Below, one piece after another: positions 61,561-64,000 of a stretch of DNA of 64,000 nucleotides. The stretch is from contig JALNQF010000075.1 of assembly GCA_028456385.1 (NCBI GenBank), positions 124,001 to 188,000 of the forward strand, read 5' to 3'. The DNA comes from Ophiosphaerella korrae. Its lineage: Eukaryota; Ascomycota; Dothideomycetes; Pleosporales; Phaeosphaeriaceae. The notes beneath the pieces are model-generated. The model worked only from the letters and a program-made list of their open reading frames with translations. It was not told where the DNA came from and did not search any database. Position 1 is the first letter of the stretch. Every line of letters starts with the position of its first letter. A program made the position numbers and the translations under genes.

Positions 61561-63400
61561 CGAGCACGTACTATAATAGCTAATCTAAGTCCTTAGCTCC
61601 TTTAACGTTCCTATATATGTAGACTCGAGCTGCGTAAGCGTAGCTAAGTAAGAGGGTTAATAGAGTATATACAGCGCTTTTGAATTTAGGTATACCTACT
61701 AGTAAAGAAGCTAGTTTAGTATATCTCTAATATACTAGCTCGCGAGCCTTATAAGCTCTTACAGCTTCTAGCAAACTCTATAGCACTCTAGGTTATACTT
61801 AAGCTAATAAGCTAGCTAGTGCTAGCCTAGTAGTAGTACTACCTTAGATAGGTCCTTAAAGTCTAATATAGCTTAAATACTACTCTATAACTATAGTATA
61901 AGTACTAGTATCTTTAAATCGTTGTAGTAGTAAATATACTACTTTACTATAAGCTCCTAGGTAGCGCTAAGACGTTAGTTTAGCTTAGAGCGTACGCTCT
62001 TCGATTTAACGCTACAAAAGCGTCGTAGATAGTCGTATAGTATATTGTAATTACGCAATAACTACGTTAAATTTAGCTTTTTTAATAGATCTATAGGCGC
62101 TAAAGTAGCTATAATTTACTCCTCTACGCTAGAATATAGGCTGTATTACAAAGCTATTGTTATTAGGCGAAAAAATGCGTGCGTAAGATAAAAAGTTAAT
62201 TAAATTTAGTATTAGACTATCTATAGCTAAGATACTCTATATCTTAGCTAGTATAGCAAGTAAATAACGTTTAAAGCAACTAATAAGTAATACTAGTAAG
62301 ATAGAATATATTATTATATAGCAAAGCAACTTAGGCCCTATATAATATACTAGTAAATTAGAAGATAAGAAATATAAACGCTACTTAAAGATAATAAAGA
62401 GGCTAAAAGAAAGGATTAAAAAGTTAATAATACTAAAATCGCTTGTAGTAAACACCTTAGGGCCTATTTAGTGCGCTAGCTATTTTTCAAATACCTAGTT
62501 TATACTAGAGGTAACGCTAGTAGCGTAGCTAAGGGCGCCTTAGTTTCTACTATTAGCCTTACTAAATCGAGCTAGATAAAATTTTAGTATATTTAGTATA
62601 GTAGTTTATCTATTTATATTCTATCTTAGTAGTTTTTATAACTATCTTAACTTTATAGAGCTTCTAAGTACGCCCTATAATATTAATCTTATGTAAGTTA
62701 CTTGCGCTACTCTTAGTAAGGCCTCTCTATCTCTATCTTAGTAATCCTTAAGTATAGTTACTACTACTCTTATATAGGCGCCTACACTATCGCTAGTACT
62801 AGTACTCTTACTATTATCCTAGCTAAATAGCACCTTTAAATAAAGTAATAAGAGTAAGCTAGCTCTTATTAATACTCTTATAAGCGCCTTTAACTATAGC
62901 CTCTACTTAGACTTAGAGTATAAGCTAGAAGCGTTAGCTTTAGTAATGCGCGAGGTATCTTAAGTCTCTAGCTAGGCTATAACTTAAGGCTAGTATAAGA
63001 ACAAGTACAACGTCTTTAAGAAAGATTATAGAGTTTATACTTAGCTCTTAAGTTAATCTAGGTTTAAGATAACTAGTAGTAGGCTAGTTAGCACCTCTAA
63101 GGGCGCACTTAGAGCCTATTTTAAAGCCTATAAAGATACTAAAAAGTTTAGAAATAAATAACTTAAGTATAAAGACTAGCTACAAACACTCTTTAAAAGA
63201 GTCTTAGCTACTAGCAAGTTATCTTAAAGCTTTAAGGAACTCTTAAGTAGTACTAGCCCTAATAATATTAGTAATTTAGTAGAGGTAGACAACAACCTAG
63301 ATAAGCTCTTAGATAAGACAGTTATACAGCGTAAAAGGGCTAGTATAGCGTCTACAGCGTAAGTTTAGCAGACTAAAAAATTAACCTCTACTAATTGTCT
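61560..63400 (+). pseudogene. X4: longest single-frame degenerate coding block in X, unknown
   Basis: A single plus frame reads for about 600 codons with TAA/TAG as the only stops. The only four ATG triplets on the plus strand of this interval (61,617; 62,175; 62,691; 62,946) all fall in that frame. Segments: VNRVYTALLNLGIPTSKEAS; GEKMRAQDKKLIKFSIRLSI; KYKRYLKIIKRLKERIKKL; LISAFNYSLYLDLEYKLEAL; YRVYTQLLSQSRFKITSSRL; DNNLDKLLDKTVIQRKRASI. The middle part (KYKRYLKIIKRLKERIKKL) is basic and could be helical or nucleic-acid binding; this is inference. Possibly upstream X3 is part of the same gene. No family recognised. Confidence 0.5.
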
Positions 63401-63439
63401 TAGCTTATATTTAGGTAATATAAACAATTAGCTTAAGTC

Positions 63440-64000
63440 TATTGTAATTGTAGTTTTAAAACTAATAAGGCTTTAGCTATCTTTTAAGCTAACTTTAACG
63501 TGCTCCTATATAGGCTTCTAATAACTATTGTAGACTTCTTTGCTAATAAGTTTACGTCCTAGAAGTTTATATTTTTGTCGCTAGAATATTATAAAAAATA
63601 GGTTCGAGATAAGCTCTTAGAGTAGCGTAATATACTAAGATAGCGTATATAATAGAGAGTCGTTTAACAATATAATAGCGAGCTTAGTATAGGAAGGAGA
63701 TAGTATTTTAGAGTTAAAGCGTTAAGATAGAGAGACTAAGCTAAGTTTGTAGAAATTGCTAAGTCTAGTAAGTAACTAAAGTAAAATAACTATAGTAAAT
63801 ATAGAAATAGCTAAAACGTCTATATATAATAATAGTTACTACAAAATTATATAGATAGCAATACTTACTTATAATAATACTTATCTCTATATAGTATTTA
63901 AGCTAGATTACTATATACAACTACGTATAAACTCTATAGAGATAGCTACTTAGAGACTTTACTCTTACTCTTACTACCTAGCGAGCCTTAGTAGTAGCGT
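63440..64000 (+). pseudogene. X5: degenerate plus-strand coding block, runs off the window
   Basis: In the phase of 63,461 the plus strand reads TNKALAIFQANFNVLLYRLL, ANKFTSQKFIFLSLEYYKKQ, RDKLLEQRNILRQRIQQRVV, GRRQYFRVKALRQRDQAKF, YKLYRDSYLETLLLLLPSEP. It is Arg- and Gln-rich with an amphipathic character. It is in a different frame from X4, so it is either a further exon or a separate gene. It continues beyond 64,000. Confidence 0.4.

Larger units (their letters stand above)
51308..64000. other. Region X: unidentified, less RIP-mutated insertion or block, runs off the window
   Basis: From 51,308 the sequence matches neither Gypsy family, and CA, TG, CG and CC become clearly more frequent (for example ACACCTAAATAAGCAATCAACC at 51,391-51,412). 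It is still TA-rich and stops are still only TAA/TAG in the coding-like frames, so it has also undergone RIP, but less. The left edge falls inside the integrase of H with no deletion visible on that side, which favours an insertion. It is at least 12.7 kb. I found no LTR, RT, transposase or recombinase motif. The blocks described below are on both strands, unlike a single retrotransposon. A large DNA transposon, a Starship-type element, or an ordinary genomic block joined by rearrangement are all open. Confidence 0.5.

Noticed and set aside
51308..64000. Starship (DUF3435 captain), Helitron or Polinton identity for X
   Set aside because: No tyrosine-recombinase, Rep/helicase, protein-primed polymerase or packaging ATPase motif could be read, and only one end is visible. 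These are listed as tests, not claims.

Overview
The window looks like an AT-rich, gene-poor block of a filamentous ascomycete (Pezizomycotina) genome. From 1 to about 51,307 almost every CA and TG dinucleotide has become TA, while CT/AG survive in very large numbers. This is the signature of repeat-induced point mutation (RIP) on CpA. No intact protein gene is visible. Every gag-pol frame is broken by TAA/TAG codons where CAA, CAG or TGG is expected.

Layout. Positions 1-51,307 are a nest of LTR retrotransposons. I name the pieces A to I, two solo LTRs S1 and S2, and an unidentified insertion X. Family 1 is a Ty3/Gypsy chromovirus-like element of about 7.0 kb (A, B, C, D, F, G, H). Its LTRs begin T(G/A)TTATAGG and end CCTAT(A/T)A(C/T)A. 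Its order is gag with two zinc knuckles, protease, reverse transcriptase, RNase H, integrase, chromodomain, then a region that appears to hold an unknown antisense frame before the 3' LTR. Family 2 is a second Gypsy-like family of about 8.8 kb (E, I), with LTRs TATAAAG...CTTTATA (TGTAAAG...CTTTACA before RIP).

Nesting can be read from target-site duplications (TSDs). Oldest host C (minus strand, 3,212 onward) was entered by A (ends 3,211), B (6,768-14,355, TSD TATCT), D (15,079-22,110, TSD ACTAT) and E (24,016 onward). B was entered by solo LTR S1 (12,742-13,300, TSD CTACT). E was entered by F (28,189 onward), and F by H (33,025 onward). H was entered by G (33,530-40,553, TSD TATAG), S2 (41,436-41,713, TSD CTTTA), I (41,766-50,557, TSD GTCTT/GTATT) and apparently X (from about 51,308). 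C, E, F and H are all on the minus strand and all lack their right-hand part, so those parts are predicted beyond position 64,000 in the order H, F, E, C.

Region 51,308-64,000 (X) differs. It has more CA, TG and CG and matches neither Gypsy family. It starts with a nested inverted repeat and holds several long degenerate coding-like blocks on both strands. These read as protein-like sequence if TAA/TAG are taken as former Gln/Trp codons. I could not assign any of them to a known family. It is the best candidate here for an undescribed large mobile element or cargo region, but its right end is outside the window.

The only nearly unmutated DNA is most of S1 (about 12,742-13,190), which carries four perfect hairpins. 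D is the least mutated Gypsy copy, and so probably the youngest family 1 insertion.
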